DNA from: Massilia alkalitolerans DSM 17462
Lineage (GTDB): Bacteria; Pseudomonadota; Gammaproteobacteria; Burkholderiales; Burkholderiaceae_D
DNA length: 64,000 nucleotides
Direction: 5' to 3'
NCBI RefSeq assembly: GCF_000427785.1
Contig: NZ_ATYR01000016.1
Span: 1-64,000 of the forward strand
A program made the translations under genes and the position numbers. The notes beneath the pieces are model-generated. The model was not told the origin of the DNA, ran no database searches, and saw only the letters and a list, made by a program, of their open reading frames with translations. Shown piece by piece: positions 1-8,395 of the stretch. How positions within the stretch are numbered: position 1 is the stretch's first letter; each line of letters begins with the position of its first letter.

Positions 1-483
1 CTGCCAGCCTGGTGTGGCCAGATTGAGCCCTGGGTATTGCCGGCGGCAGTTTTCCAGGGCAGGCGACTGAGCATTGCGTTCTTCGTCACGCAGCGCATCC
101 GAGGCGCCTCTGATAATTCGTGCAGCTTCCTCGCGCTCTCGCTGTTCTTCTTGTCTAGCGCGTAAATCCAGTGCTCGGGCATGCTCCAGTTGAAGCCGCT
201 GTACCTCCAGCATGGCAATGAAGCGTTCAGTGTTTTCGGCTAGTAGCTGACGCTCGGCGTCGGTAAGAAGCTGGCCAGCGCTTGATCCATAAACGGGCAC
301 CGCCCCGGTGTCATAGGAGCCGTATAGGAGCTTGAAGCACTCGGAGCCGAGGACGGTGAACCGCCCATTCTCCCGCACGATGTGGATGCGTTTGTACACG
401 CTGTGGCGACAGCCGTCGCGCTGACAAATTATCCGATCTCCTTTGTCTACCTCGACTACTGCCATCAGCTGCGCGTTCGACAT
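1..483 (-). CDS. Unknown protein, 3' end outside window
   Basis: An open frame of 161 codons runs from an ATG at 483 to the left edge without a stop, so the C-terminus is missing. I do not recognise the family. Residues about 18-51 contain ICQRDGC and later GSEC, a spacing of cysteines that could bind a metal (zinc-finger-like), followed by FKLLYG. The second half (about residues 75-135) is highly charged and rich in Glu, Arg and Ala (for example RARQEEQREREEAARII), so it is probably a long helix or coiled coil. Base composition is less GC-rich than the genes to the right, and codons such as ATA, TTA and AAT are used freely, which fits acquired DNA. Function is unknown. Confidence 0.6.
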   Translation of the reverse strand, partial: MSNAQLMAVVEVDKGDRIICQRDGCRHSVYKRIHIVRENGRFTVLGSECFKLLYGSYDTGAVPVYGSSAGQLLTDAERQLLAENTERFIAMLEVQRLQLEHARALDLRARQEEQREREEAARIIRGASDALRDEERNAQSPALENCRRQYPGLNLATPGWQ

Positions 484-588
484 CTTTTATTTTTCCAAGC
501 AAAGACCGCCCCCGGTCATAAATGTCGACTATACAGTATAGGGTCAGGGCGTTTGCAAGTCGACTGCGCGGAATGGTTTGCGGGCGAT

Positions 589-899
589 ATGCTCGGCCAA
601 ATCGCCTTAGCGCCCGATTTTTTCCGTTTTCCCTATTCGCCCCAATTCGGCAAGTCCTTCCTCCCCGGCCACCTCGGCATCCGGATCACCGAAGTCGCCG
701 AAGGGCGCGTCTGCGCCGAGCTCCCGGTCCAGCCCCACCTGCTGGCACCGCGCGCCAGGGCACGATCGCCGTCGTGGCGACCGCAGTGCATCTGGGACGC
801 ACCACGCAGGTATGGGATGCGACGGTGACGGACAAGGACAGCGGCAAGACCATCGCCCTGTTCCGCTGCACCCAGATGATTTTGTACCCCAAGGCTTAA
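589..899 (+). pseudogene. PaaI-type hotdog thioesterase, internal deletion and frameshift
   Basis: Two pieces of a PaaI/YdiI-type acyl-CoA thioesterase are present in different frames. From ATG 589 the first frame reads ...GHLGIRITEVAEGRVCAEL...PHLLAP, the N-terminal part of the hotdog fold. From about 744 the next frame reads GTARQGTIAVVATAVHLGRT...FRCTQMILYPKA and stops at 897-899, the C-terminal part. Between them roughly 40-45 residues of the usual family (the central helix with NGxxHGG-like and active-site residues) are absent. The seam falls at GGCACCG (744-750), which can be read in either frame, so a short-homology deletion is the simplest explanation. The stop overlaps the convergent stop of the TlpA-like gene. 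The family assignment is from sequence recall; deletion size is inferred. Confidence 0.75.
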
Positions 900-1414
900 G
901 AGGCGAGCTCTTTCTCGATCAGCTTGTGCAGGGTCGGGAAGTCCGGCTCGCCCACGTACTGCTTGATGATCCTGCCCTGCTTGTCGATGACAAAAGTGGT
1001 CGGGGTCAGGGTCACGTCGCCGAACTGCTTCGCGATGTCGCCGGCCGAGTCGATGGCGACCTTGAAGGGCAGCTGGCGCGTCTCGGTGAAGTTCAGCACG
1101 TAGTTGGGCGGGTCGTACTGCATCGCCACCGCCACGAACTCCAGGCCCTGCGCCTTGTACTTGTTGTAGGTCTCGACCATCTGCGGCATCTCCTTGACGC
1201 AGGTGACGCAGGAAGTCGCCCAGAAGTTCACCATCACTACCTTGCCGCGCAGGGACTCGGTACTGATCTTGTCGCCGGCGATGCTGATGAAGGTGACGTT
1301 CGGCGCGGGCGGGGCGCTGGTGAAGGAGGCGTAGCCGATGCCGGCCAGGGCCAGCACCACGGCGGCAGCGGCGGCGGGCTTGATCCAGGAACGGGAGGAA
1401 GTCTGAGCGGTCAT
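896..1414 (-). CDS. TlpA/ResA-like membrane-anchored thioredoxin
   Basis: 172 aa. An N-terminal membrane anchor or signal (about residues 12-31) precedes a thioredoxin fold of the AhpC/TSA-TlpA type. The redox motif is WATSCVTC with cysteines 69 and 72, and the cis-proline loop is TPTTFVID. Such proteins act in the periplasm as thiol-disulfide reductants, often for cytochrome c or copper-site maturation. No cytochrome c maturation genes are adjacent, so the substrate cannot be named. It is a single gene, upstream of which lies dolP in the same direction with a gap of about 48 bp, so read-through from the dolP operon is possible. Confidence 0.85.
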   Translation of the reverse strand: MTAQTSSRSWIKPAAAAAVVLALAGIGYASFTSAPPAPNVTFISIAGDKISTESLRGKVVMVNFWATSCVTCVKEMPQMVETYNKYKAQGLEFVAVAMQYDPPNYVLNFTETRQLPFKVAIDSAGDIAKQFGDVTLTPTTFVIDKQGRIIKQYVGEPDFPTLHKLIEKELAS

Positions 1415-1462
1415 GATGGGAGCGGATGAAAAAACGGCAGGACCGCAGTCCTGCCGTTGGCA

Positions 1463-2095
1463 TTAACCCTGGCTTGGCGCCGCCTGGTTGGCGCGCGGGT
1501 CTTCGTCGGCGATGTATTCGAAGATCTTGACGACCTTGACCACGCCCGGCACGCCCTTGGCGACGTCGGCGGCGATATTGCCTTCACGCGCGGTGACCAG
1601 GCCCTGCAGGTAGACGATGCCGCGCTCGGTGGTCACCTTGAAGGCGGTGGCCGAGACGGTCTTCTTGTCGACCAGGCTGGCCTTGACCTTGGTGGTGATC
1701 AGGGCGTCGTTCGAGCGCGAGGTATAGCTCGACGGGCCGGCGATCTCCAGCTCGTTGATCACCGAGACCACGTTGTCGATCGCGCGCACTTCGCGCTCGG
1801 CCGCCTGCTTCATCGCGTCGTCGCGCACTTCGCCGGTCAGCAGCACCTTGCGGTTGTAGCTGGTGACGTTGATGTGGCCGTTCTCGCCGGTGAGCTCGCG
1901 CAGCTTGAGCTCGGCCTTGACGTTGATCGCCTTGTCCTCGGTCTGCATGCCGAGGGTGCGGCGGTCGTTGGCCGACAGGACGGCCGTGGCGGCGCCGCCG
2001 ACGGCCATGGCCACGCAGCCCGACAGCGATGCCGCCAGCGCGGTACCCAGGACGATTTTGGACAGCAGGCCGGCCAGCGGGCGCAGTTTGGTCAT
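1463..2095 (-). CDS. dolP: BON-domain outer-membrane lipoprotein DolP (YraP)
   Basis: 210 aa. The N-terminus is a lipoprotein signal with lipobox LSGC (Cys27). Two BON domains follow, about residues 65-130 and 145-205, each with the typical pattern of a conserved glycine in VxLxG (VLLTGEV, VYLQGLV). E. coli DolP is an outer-membrane lipoprotein that binds anionic phospholipid at division sites and supports membrane integrity. The ATG at 2095 was chosen because it begins the signal peptide and overlaps the diaA stop by 4 bp (ATGA); an upstream in-frame ATG would add an arginine-rich run that is really diaA sequence. The order diaA-dolP matches E. coli. Confidence 0.88.
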   Translation of the reverse strand: MTKLRPLAGLLSKIVLGTALAASLSGCVAMAVGGAATAVLSANDRRTLGMQTEDKAINVKAELKLRELTGENGHINVTSYNRKVLLTGEVRDDAMKQAAEREVRAIDNVVSVINELEIAGPSSYTSRSNDALITTKVKASLVDKKTVSATAFKVTTERGIVYLQGLVTAREGNIAADVAKGVPGVVKVVKIFEYIADEDPRANQAAPSQG

Positions 2096-2685
2096 TCTTC
2101 TTCTCCTCCGAACAGTGCGACGTCGATGCCGTCGCAGATGCAGTGAATCGCGCACAGGTGGACTTCCTGGATGCGCGCGGTGCGTGCGTGGGGCACGTTG
2201 ATATGGATGTCGGCGTCGGTCAGCAACTTCGCCAGCGCGCCGCCGTCCTTGCCGGTGAAGGCGACGATGCGCATCTCGCGTTCCAGCGCCGCCTCGACCG
2301 CGGCCAGCACGTTGGCCGAATTGCCCGAGGTCGAAATCGCCAGCAGGATGTCGCCGGCCTGGCCGAAGGCCTGCACCTGCTTCGAGAAGATCTCCTTGAA
2401 GCTGTAGTCGTTGCCGACCGCCGTCATGATCGAGGTGTCGGTGGTCAGCGCGATCGCGGGCAGCGGGAAGCGCTCGCGCTCGAAGCGACCGACGAGCTCG
2501 GCAGCGAAGTGCTGGCAGTCGGCGGCGGAACCGCCGTTACCGCAGGCCAGGATCTTGTTGCCGTTGGACAGGGCGCCGAACATGAGTTCGACGGCCTGCG
2601 AAATGGGTTGTGCCAGGGCAGCAGCCGATTTCATCTTGAGATCGGCGCTCTCCTGGAAGTGAGCGAGGATGCGTTGAGTGTTCAT
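2092..2685 (-). CDS. diaA: SIS-domain protein DiaA / phosphoheptose isomerase family
   Basis: 197 aa, the usual length for DiaA and GmhA. A single SIS domain carries [20 protein letters not shown] and STSGNS, the sugar-phosphate-binding loops, and [15 protein letters not shown] near the C-terminus. In E. coli DiaA promotes DnaA assembly at oriC; the paralogue GmhA isomerises sedoheptulose-7-phosphate for LPS heptose. The Glu of AAELVG and the His of LCAIHCICD correspond to GmhA catalytic positions, so isomerase activity cannot be excluded. The position between yraN and dolP is that of diaA in E. coli, and I name it on that basis. Confidence 0.8.
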   Translation of the reverse strand: MNTQRILAHFQESADLKMKSAAALAQPISQAVELMFGALSNGNKILACGNGGSAADCQHFAAELVGRFERERFPLPAIALTTDTSIMTAVGNDYSFKEIFSKQVQAFGQAGDILLAISTSGNSANVLAAVEAALEREMRIVAFTGKDGGALAKLLTDADIHINVPHARTARIQEVHLCAIHCICDGIDVALFGGEEE

Positions 2686-2693
2686 AGCCGGGA

Positions 2694-2699
2694 ATTATA
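2694..2699 (-). promoter_or_regulatory. Possible -10 element just upstream of diaA
   Basis: On the minus strand a perfect TATAAT lies only 8 bases before the diaA ATG. No good -35 is found at 17 bases; a TTGCCC lies 20 bases upstream. If used, transcription would start almost at the ATG and give a leaderless diaA-dolP mRNA. This is weak evidence from sequence only. Confidence 0.3.
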
Positions 2700-2770
2700 G
2701 TGCAGTGGCAACCCAGGTCGGGCAAGCACGTTAAAAATTGCTTACATTTAAATAAGCGCCGTAGATACGG

Positions 2771-3127
2771 TTAGTCGATGACATTTTGCAGCCACTCCAG
2801 CTGTTCACCATCAATGGCGACGACATCGAAGCGGCAAGGCGGCGTGACGGGAAAACGCAACAGGTACACCTGGGCCGCGCGCACCAGGCGGCGGATCTTG
2901 GCGGGAGTGATGCTGGCGGCAGCGCCGCCGTGTTCGCGATCGGCACGCTGGCGCACCTCGACGAACACCAGGGTATCGCCATCGCGCATGACCAGGTCGA
3001 TTTCGCCGCCTTTGCAGCGGAAATTCTCTTCGACCGGCTGCAAGCCGTGACGTCGCAGGTGAAGCAGGGCGACCTGTTCCCAGTCGCGGCCCTGGGCTTG
3101 CCGCGGTGACAGGCGCAGCGGCCACAT
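2771..3127 (-). CDS. yraN: YraN, UPF0102 endonuclease-like protein
   Basis: 118 aa, normal for UPF0102. The core GGEIDLVMRDGDTLVFVEVR has the acidic E-D...ExR pattern of the PD-(D/E)XK nuclease-like fold shared with Holliday-junction resolvases. The biochemical role of YraN is not established. It lies between lpoA (26 bp upstream) and diaA, as in E. coli, where these genes follow one another in the same order. Confidence 0.88.
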   Translation of the reverse strand: MWPLRLSPRQAQGRDWEQVALLHLRRHGLQPVEENFRCKGGEIDLVMRDGDTLVFVEVRQRADREHGGAAASITPAKIRRLVRAAQVYLLRFPVTPPCRFDVVAIDGEQLEWLQNVID

Positions 3128-3153
3128 GGTAGAAGTTATCCCAGTAAAGTTTC

Positions 3154-4431
3154 TTAGCGCCCGAAGGCGACCGTTTCGTAGATGCCGTCACGGTACACCG
3201 TGCCGGTTTCGACGCGCCGGAAGCCCCCTGCGCCGGCGCCCATGTCGATCGACAGGCGGCCGGTCACGCCATCCAGTTCGAAGCGGGCGTCGGGACGTGC
3301 GGCCAGTTCGCGGGCGATGCGGTAGGCGTCGATGCCGAGGGCGTACAGGCGCTTCATGTCGTAGCCGCCGGTCTCGCCGCTCCAGCGCGGATAGCTTGCC
3401 ACCAGGGGATTGTCCGGCTGCACGGTCCAGGGCAGGTCGAGGATGCGCACCCCGGCCAGTTCCGGTCCGCCCACGGTCGGGTCCGGGCCCGGGTTGATCG
3501 AGCCGGTGCCATAGGTCGGCAGCGAGGTGCCGATGGCGCTGCGTACCTGGCGCAGCTGGACCGGGTCGAGGGCGGCGAACACCAGTTGCGGCGGGTCGAC
3601 CTGCATGCGCGCGCGCAGCTCGGCCAGCGCGTTCGGATCCACGTAGCCGTCGCTGCTGGGCAGTTCGACGGTGGCATTGTTCAGGCCCAGCTGCGCCCAG
3701 CGCGCGGTGAAGGCGCCCGACAGGCGTTGCTGCCATGCGGCCTTTCCGGTCAGCACCAGGGCGCGCCCGCCCGGCTGTTCCGCGGCGGCCCAGTCGGCCA
3801 CCTGGCTGGCTTCTTCTTCGAGCGACAGGCCGACCACCAGCAGCTGGCGCGGCAGCGGGCCATTGGTCTGCGGGTGATTCAGGGCAATGGTCGGCTTGCT
3901 CACGATGCCGCTGGTGGCCAGCGCGGCCACGGCAGGGCGGGTGAGGGGACCGACCACGATGTCGTTCTGTTCGCTGGCGCGCGCATAGGCATCGAGCGTG
4001 GCCTGCGCGGAATCGCTGGTGGGAATCAGGTTGACGGTCACGCCGCTGCGGTCACGCTCGTAGCCGGCCATGAAGCCGGCGCGCACCGCTTCGGCAGGCT
4101 GCGCGAACGCGTCGGATTGCATGGGCAGCAGCAGCGCAATACGTACTCCTTGCAGGCCCGGGCGGGGAAGGTTCGATGCCAGCGGACGGCCATCGGATGG
4201 GCCGAGTTCGACCGGATTGGTGCGGACCGGCGCGGACGCCGGCGCGGGCATATAGCCGGGTTCGGCAGGTGGCGGGCTTGCACTCGGCGCGGCGGGCGCG
4301 CAAAATCCGCCCGGTACGCCGCAGCCCCGGTCTGGCGGCATTGGCGTGCTGCTACAGGCCGACAATGACGACGCCAACAAGCCCAGCGCGGCCGTCGCCA
4401 GCAGCGCTCTGATATTCTTCTTCTTCAACAT
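3154..4431 (-). CDS. lpoA: LpoA/LppC-type penicillin-binding protein activator
   Basis: 425 aa lipoprotein with lipobox LSAC (Cys26). After a Pro/Ala-rich linker (about residues 30-75) the protein is a periplasmic-binding-protein-like (LppC) domain: VRIALLLPMQSDAFAQPAEAVRAGF and later GTGSINPGPDP. In E. coli LpoA is an outer-membrane lipoprotein that stimulates the peptidoglycan synthase PBP1A. E. coli LpoA is about 680 aa and has an N-terminal TPR-like domain; that part is missing here, so contact with the synthase may differ. It is the first gene of lpoA-yraN-diaA-dolP and is divergent from rsmI with only 11 bp between the start codons. Confidence 0.82.
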   Translation of the reverse strand: MLKKKNIRALLATAALGLLASSLSACSSTPMPPDRGCGVPGGFCAPAAPSASPPPAEPGYMPAPASAPVRTNPVELGPSDGRPLASNLPRPGLQGVRIALLLPMQSDAFAQPAEAVRAGFMAGYERDRSGVTVNLIPTSDSAQATLDAYARASEQNDIVVGPLTRPAVAALATSGIVSKPTIALNHPQTNGPLPRQLLVVGLSLEEEASQVADWAAAEQPGGRALVLTGKAAWQQRLSGAFTARWAQLGLNNATVELPSSDGYVDPNALAELRARMQVDPPQLVFAALDPVQLRQVRSAIGTSLPTYGTGSINPGPDPTVGGPELAGVRILDLPWTVQPDNPLVASYPRWSGETGGYDMKRLYALGIDAYRIARELAARPDARFELDGVTGRLSIDMGAGAGGFRRVETGTVYRDGIYETVAFGR

Positions 4432-4442
4432 CGGAATCCCTT

Positions 4443-5348
4443 ATGACAGAACAGCAGACCATCGACATCGCCCGGCTTCCCGTCATGGGCGAAGCGGCCC
4501 AGCAGTCCTATCCTACCGCAACGCTGTATGTCGTGGCTACACCGATCGGCAACGTCACCGACATCACGCTGCGCGCACTGCACCTGCTGGCGCTCGCCGA
4601 TGTCGTGGCCTGTGAAGACACGCGCAAGACCGGCGCGCTCCTTCAACGCTTTGGCTTGAGCAAGCAGACCATCGCCGCGCACATGCACAACGAGCGCGAG
4701 GTGGCCGACAAGATCGTCGAGCGCCTGCAGGCCGGACAGCGCGTGGCCCTGGTGTCCGATGCGGGCACGCCGGCCGTCTCCGACCCGGGGGCGAAGATCG
4801 TCGATGCGGTGCGCGCGGCCGGGCTGAACGTGGTGCCGCTGCCGGGACCGTCGGCGGCGATCGCGGCCCTGTCGGCCAGCGGGCTGGTGAACGACCGCTT
4901 CCACTTCGTCGGCTTCCTGCCGGCAAAATCGAAGCAGCGCGAAAGTGCGCTGGCCGAGCTGGCGCGCGAGACCTCGACCCTCGTCATCTACGAAGCGCCG
5001 CACCGCATCGTCGAGTGCGTCGAAGGCTTGATGAGCGTGTTCGAGCCGACCCGCCAGGTGGTGTTCGCGCGCGAGCTGAGCAAGATGTTCGAGGAAGTGC
5101 ACCGCTGCCCGCTGAGCGAGGCACGGGGCTGGGTCACGGCCGACCAGCACCGCGAGCGCGGCGAATTCGTCGTGCTGGTGGAAGGGGCCACCCTGGAAAC
5201 CGATGCGCAGGATGCGGAGGCGGAGCGCATCCTCCAGATCCTGCTGGGCGAATGCTCGGTCAAGCAGGCAGCGAACCTGGCGGCCCAGATCACCGGGCGC
5301 AAGAAAAATGCGCTGTACGAGCGCGCCCTGCAGATCAAGGGCGAGTGA
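4443..5348 (+). CDS. rsmI: 16S rRNA (cytidine1402-2'-O)-methyltransferase RsmI
   Basis: 301 aa. The tetrapyrrole-methylase fold shows TLYVVATPIGNVTDITLRAL, VACEDTRKTGALLQRF, VALVSDAGTPAVSDPG and VVPLPGPSAA, the SAM-binding and active-site signatures of RsmI. The enzyme 2'-O-methylates C1402 of 16S rRNA and fine-tunes decoding at the P site. The C-terminal part with ITGRKKNALYERAL is the usual RsmI tail domain. The first 20 residues are less conserved in the family; an ATG at 4485 is a possible alternative start and would leave 53 bp between the divergent genes. Confidence 0.92.
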   Translation: MTEQQTIDIARLPVMGEAAQQSYPTATLYVVATPIGNVTDITLRALHLLALADVVACEDTRKTGALLQRFGLSKQTIAAHMHNEREVADKIVERLQAGQRVALVSDAGTPAVSDPGAKIVDAVRAAGLNVVPLPGPSAAIAALSASGLVNDRFHFVGFLPAKSKQRESALAELARETSTLVIYEAPHRIVECVEGLMSVFEPTRQVVFARELSKMFEEVHRCPLSEARGWVTADQHRERGEFVVLVEGATLETDAQDAEAERILQILLGECSVKQAANLAAQITGRKKNALYERALQIKGE

Positions 5349-5496
5349 CGCCGGCCGCCGCCCGGCCGCAAGACCAATCCCGCTGTCTTCCTGGGCTGTC
5401 CGCCCAGGTATCCTGCTGTATTCCTCCCTTCTTCCATGCTGGCAGCATGAGTCGTTATCGCATTGGCATGTTCGTAAATATTTAGTTAAGCAATTT

Positions 5497-5510
5497 TTGA
5501 TTCAGATCAA
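5497..5510 (+). promoter_or_regulatory. Perfect FNR/Anr-type box
   Basis: TTGATTCAGATCAA matches the FNR/Anr consensus TTGAT-N4-ATCAA at every defined position. It lies upstream of the oxygen-sensing globin gene and centred about 51.5 bases before the start site expected from the promoter at 5520-5548. Confidence 0.7.
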
Positions 5511-5519
5511 GTAAATGGT

Positions 5520-5548
5520 TTGATGAGCACAAATTGCTTACCTACAAT
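5520..5548 (+). promoter_or_regulatory. Sigma-70 promoter of the globin/EAL/MCP operon
   Basis: TTGATG (5520-5525) and TACAAT (5543-5548) are separated by exactly 17 bases in an AT-rich stretch. Transcription would begin near 5555 and leave a leader of about 220 bases before the chosen start codon. Confidence 0.65.
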
Positions 5549-5776
5549 ATTGCTCTAGATTCACTTAAATATCCTACGGGAATCATGATCTAGGTTTCAA
5601 CCGCGAGAACTCGCATCGCTGCCGTCGTTCACTCAAAGCCAGTGGCATTCCCGCTCGTTCGAGCACTTATCCGGACCGATTGCTGAGTAATCCACGACAT
5701 GCCTGGTGACATTGGCGTTTTCTCGTCATGTCATCAGCCAGTAACAGGCTTCAATCAACGACGATGGGTATCCGCT

Positions 5777-8395
5777 ATGGTGCAGCACGCGCAGCTTGTG
5801 AGGTCAATGCCGAACGCATTGGATGAAACGGTCGACTCGATCGGACGCGAAATTGGACTCGACCAGCAGGAAGTCGCCGAACGCATGGCTTTCCTCGACT
5901 TGCGCGCGGACGACCTGCGCCTGCTGCGCGAGCTGCACGGAATGGTGGAGGATACCGACACCTTCTCGGACGACTTCTACGAGCACATCCTCGGCTTTCC
6001 CCAGCTGCGCCAGCTGGTCAAGGACGACGCCACGGTACAGCGCCTGAAGCACTCGCAGGCCGCGTATTTCCGCAGCCTGAGCTCGGGCGACTACGACGGC
6101 AGCTACATCCGCGACCGCCTGCGGGTCGGGCTGGTCCACCAGCGCATCGGGCTGGAACCGAAATGGTATATCGGCGCCTACCGTAAGTACGTGGCAGGCA
6201 TGTTCGATCTCCTGTGGAAGCAGTTCCACGCCGAGCCGGAACGCTTCCGGGCGATGTTCAACAGCGTGCTCAAGGTCGTTTGCCTGGACATGGGCCTGGC
6301 CCTCGACACCTATGCCCACGCCGACCGGCGCAGCGTGGTGCAGCACCAGAACTACCTGGAACAGGTCATCGGCGGCATGCCCGCCGGGCTGATCGTCACG
6401 GATGCGTCGGGCCGGATCCGCTCGATGAACGCGACGATGCGGGACATGCTCGGCGTCCCGGACGATGCGCTCGAGGCGCCCCGCTGGCTGGAATCGCTGC
6501 TGCCGTCGCCGGAACTGGCCGAACGCATGGCCGCCGCGCTGGCGTCCGGCGCGCCGCAGGACGGCGTGGTCGTCACGGTCGACGGCCATGCCGACGGGGT
6601 GCGCTACCTCGAGTTCAACATCCGCCGCACCCGCCAGGCCGACGAGAACATCCTGCTGCTGATCGGCCATGACGTCACCTTCAAGCGCCAGGCCCGCCTG
6701 CGCCTGCAGGAGAGCGAGGAATTCTTCCGCCTGACCTTCTCCCAGGCCGCGGTCGGCATCGCCCTGCTGTCGCGCGAAGGCCGCTTCGTGCGGGTCAACC
6801 GCAAGCTGACCCAGATCGTCGGCTTTACCGAGATCGAGCTGCTCCAGCGTTTTCTTTACCAGATCACCTACCAGAGCGACCTGCTGGAAGACCGCGCGCT
6901 GTTCCGCCAGCTCATCGACGGCGAAATCCGCGACTTCCAGCGCGAGACGCGCTTCATCTCGAAGCGCGGCAACCCGGTATGGGTGACGGTCAGCGCGTCA
7001 GCGATGCGCGAAGCCGTCAGCGGCCAGCTGCGCCTGATCGTCGCGGTCGAGGACATCTCGCGCAGGAAGGAGGCCGAGGAAGCCCTGCTGCGCATGGCGA
7101 ACCACGACGCGCTGACCGGCCTGCCGAACCGCATCCTGCTGCAGGACCGCCTCTCGCACGCGATTGCCCAGGCCCAGCGCAGCGGGCGCCTGGTCGGGGT
7201 GATGTTCGTCGACCTCGACCGCTTCAAGCACGTCAACGATAGTCTCGGGCACGAGGCGGGCGACCAGATGATCATCGAGATCGCGCGCCGCCTGAGCCGC
7301 AGCCTGCGCGAGAGCGACACCGTGGCGCGCCAGGGCGGCGACGAATTCGTCGTCGTGCTGCCGGACCTGGCCAGCACCGGCGATGCCGCCCTGGTGGCCC
7401 AGAAGGTGCTGTCGGAGCTGTTCCAGCCCTTGATGCTGGCCGGGAACGAGCTGTTCCCCACCGGGAGCATCGGCATTGCGCTGTATCCGCGCGACGGGCA
7501 GGACCCGACGGCCCTGCTCAAGGCCGCCGATACCGCCATGTACCGTTCCAAGGCGAACGGCGGCAACCATTTCCATTTCTATACCGAGGACATGGGCATG
7601 CGCGCCGAAGAGCACCTGCATGTCGAGGCAAGGCTGCAGCGCGCCCTGCAGCGCAACGAACTGAGCCTGCACTACCAGCCCCAGGTCGACATCGCCAGCG
7701 GCCGCATCGTCGGGCTGGAAGCCTTGCTGCGCTGGGAGGTCGACGGCGTCGAGGTCTTGCCGGCCGCCGACTTCATCCCGCTGGCGGAAGAAACCGGCCT
7801 GATCGTACCGATCGGCGAGTGGGTGCTGGCCACCGCGATGCGCCAGCTGACGCACTTCGCCCGCATGGGGCTGGCGCCGCTGCGCATGAGCGTGAACGTC
7901 TCGGCGCGCCAGTTCCACCAGCAGGACATTGCCGCGCAGGTGGCGCAGCTGCTGGAGGATTCGGGCTGCGATCCGCACGCCCTGACGCTGGAGATCACCG
8001 AGACCCTCCTGATGGAAAGTCCGGGCGCCGCCGCCGAGGCGATGGTGCGCCTGTCGAACATGGGCATCCAGCTGGCCATCGACGATTTCTGCACCGGCTA
8101 CTCGAGCCTGGCCAACCTCAAGCGCTTCCCGATCCATGGCCTGAAGATCGATCGCTCCTTCATCGCCGACATTCCGGGCGACAGCGATGCCGCCGCCATT
8201 GTCCACGCCGTGATCGCGTTGGCCGGTTCGCTCGAGCTCGACGTGGTCGCCGTGGGCGTCGAGAGCGCGGAGCAGCAGGCTTTCCTGGAAGCGCACGGTT
8301 GCCGGCACCTGCAGGGCTACCGGTTCGGCAAACCGGTGCCGGCAGCCGAGATCGAGCGGCTGCTGCGGCGCGGATGCGTGGACGCGGCAGCATGA
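5777..8395 (+). CDS. Globin-coupled sensor with PAS-PAS-GGDEF-EAL domains
   Basis: 872 aa from ATG 5777. The N-terminal protoglobin domain (to about residue 185) has RVGLVHQRIGLEPKWYIGAY; the His of LVHQRIGL (residue 121) is the expected proximal haem ligand, so this is likely a haem oxygen sensor of the DosC type. Two PAS-like domains follow (QVIGGMPAGLIVTDASG and TFSQAAVGIALLSREG). The diguanylate cyclase domain has intact GGDEF with an RxxD inhibitory site (RESD) five residues before it. The phosphodiesterase domain has EALLRW and DDFCTGYSS, also intact. It can therefore in principle both make and break c-di-GMP. Start is uncertain: ATG 5807 has GAGG close upstream, and an ATG at 5699 has no ribosome site. 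Its stop overlaps the next start. Confidence 0.9.
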   Translation: MVQHAQLVRSMPNALDETVDSIGREIGLDQQEVAERMAFLDLRADDLRLLRELHGMVEDTDTFSDDFYEHILGFPQLRQLVKDDATVQRLKHSQAAYFRSLSSGDYDGSYIRDRLRVGLVHQRIGLEPKWYIGAYRKYVAGMFDLLWKQFHAEPERFRAMFNSVLKVVCLDMGLALDTYAHADRRSVVQHQNYLEQVIGGMPAGLIVTDASGRIRSMNATMRDMLGVPDDALEAPRWLESLLPSPELAERMAAALASGAPQDGVVVTVDGHADGVRYLEFNIRRTRQADENILLLIGHDVTFKRQARLRLQESEEFFRLTFSQAAVGIALLSREGRFVRVNRKLTQIVGFTEIELLQRFLYQITYQSDLLEDRALFRQLIDGEIRDFQRETRFISKRGNPVWVTVSASAMREAVSGQLRLIVAVEDISRRKEAEEALLRMANHDALTGLPNRILLQDRLSHAIAQAQRSGRLVGVMFVDLDRFKHVNDSLGHEAGDQMIIEIARRLSRSLRESDTVARQGGDEFVVVLPDLASTGDAALVAQKVLSELFQPLMLAGNELFPTGSIGIALYPRDGQDPTALLKAADTAMYRSKANGGNHFHFYTEDMGMRAEEHLHVEARLQRALQRNELSLHYQPQVDIASGRIVGLEALLRWEVDGVEVLPAADFIPLAEETGLIVPIGEWVLATAMRQLTHFARMGLAPLRMSVNVSARQFHQQDIAAQVAQLLEDSGCDPHALTLEITETLLMESPGAAAEAMVRLSNMGIQLAIDDFCTGYSSLANLKRFPIHGLKIDRSFIADIPGDSDAAAIVHAVIALAGSLELDVVAVGVESAEQQAFLEAHGCRHLQGYRFGKPVPAAEIERLLRRGCVDAAA

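Larger units (their letters stand above)
5349..5776 (+). other. Long leader/intergenic region before the globin sensor
   Basis: This 428-bp stretch has no supported gene. A GC-rich inverted repeat (CGGCCG...CGGCCG near 5352-5368) lies just after rsmI without a T-run. The centre (about 5470-5570) is clearly AT-rich and holds an FNR-type box and a sigma-70 promoter. The remaining 200-odd bases would be a long 5' leader. A small hairpin GCGAG-AA-CTCGC lies at about 5604-5615. I looked for a c-di-GMP (GEMM) riboswitch and did not find its conserved core. Confidence 0.6.

Noticed and set aside
3128..3153. RNase P RNA or another structured RNA near rsmI/yraN
   Set aside because: The gaps around these genes are too short and the 5349-5776 region lacks RNase P core sequences.
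5555..5776. c-di-GMP (GEMM) riboswitch in the leader of the globin GGDEF-EAL gene
   Set aside because: CAAAGCCAGTGGC at about 5632 recalls part of the GEMM core, but the paired GGCAAACC-like strand, the GNRA loop and its receptor are missing.
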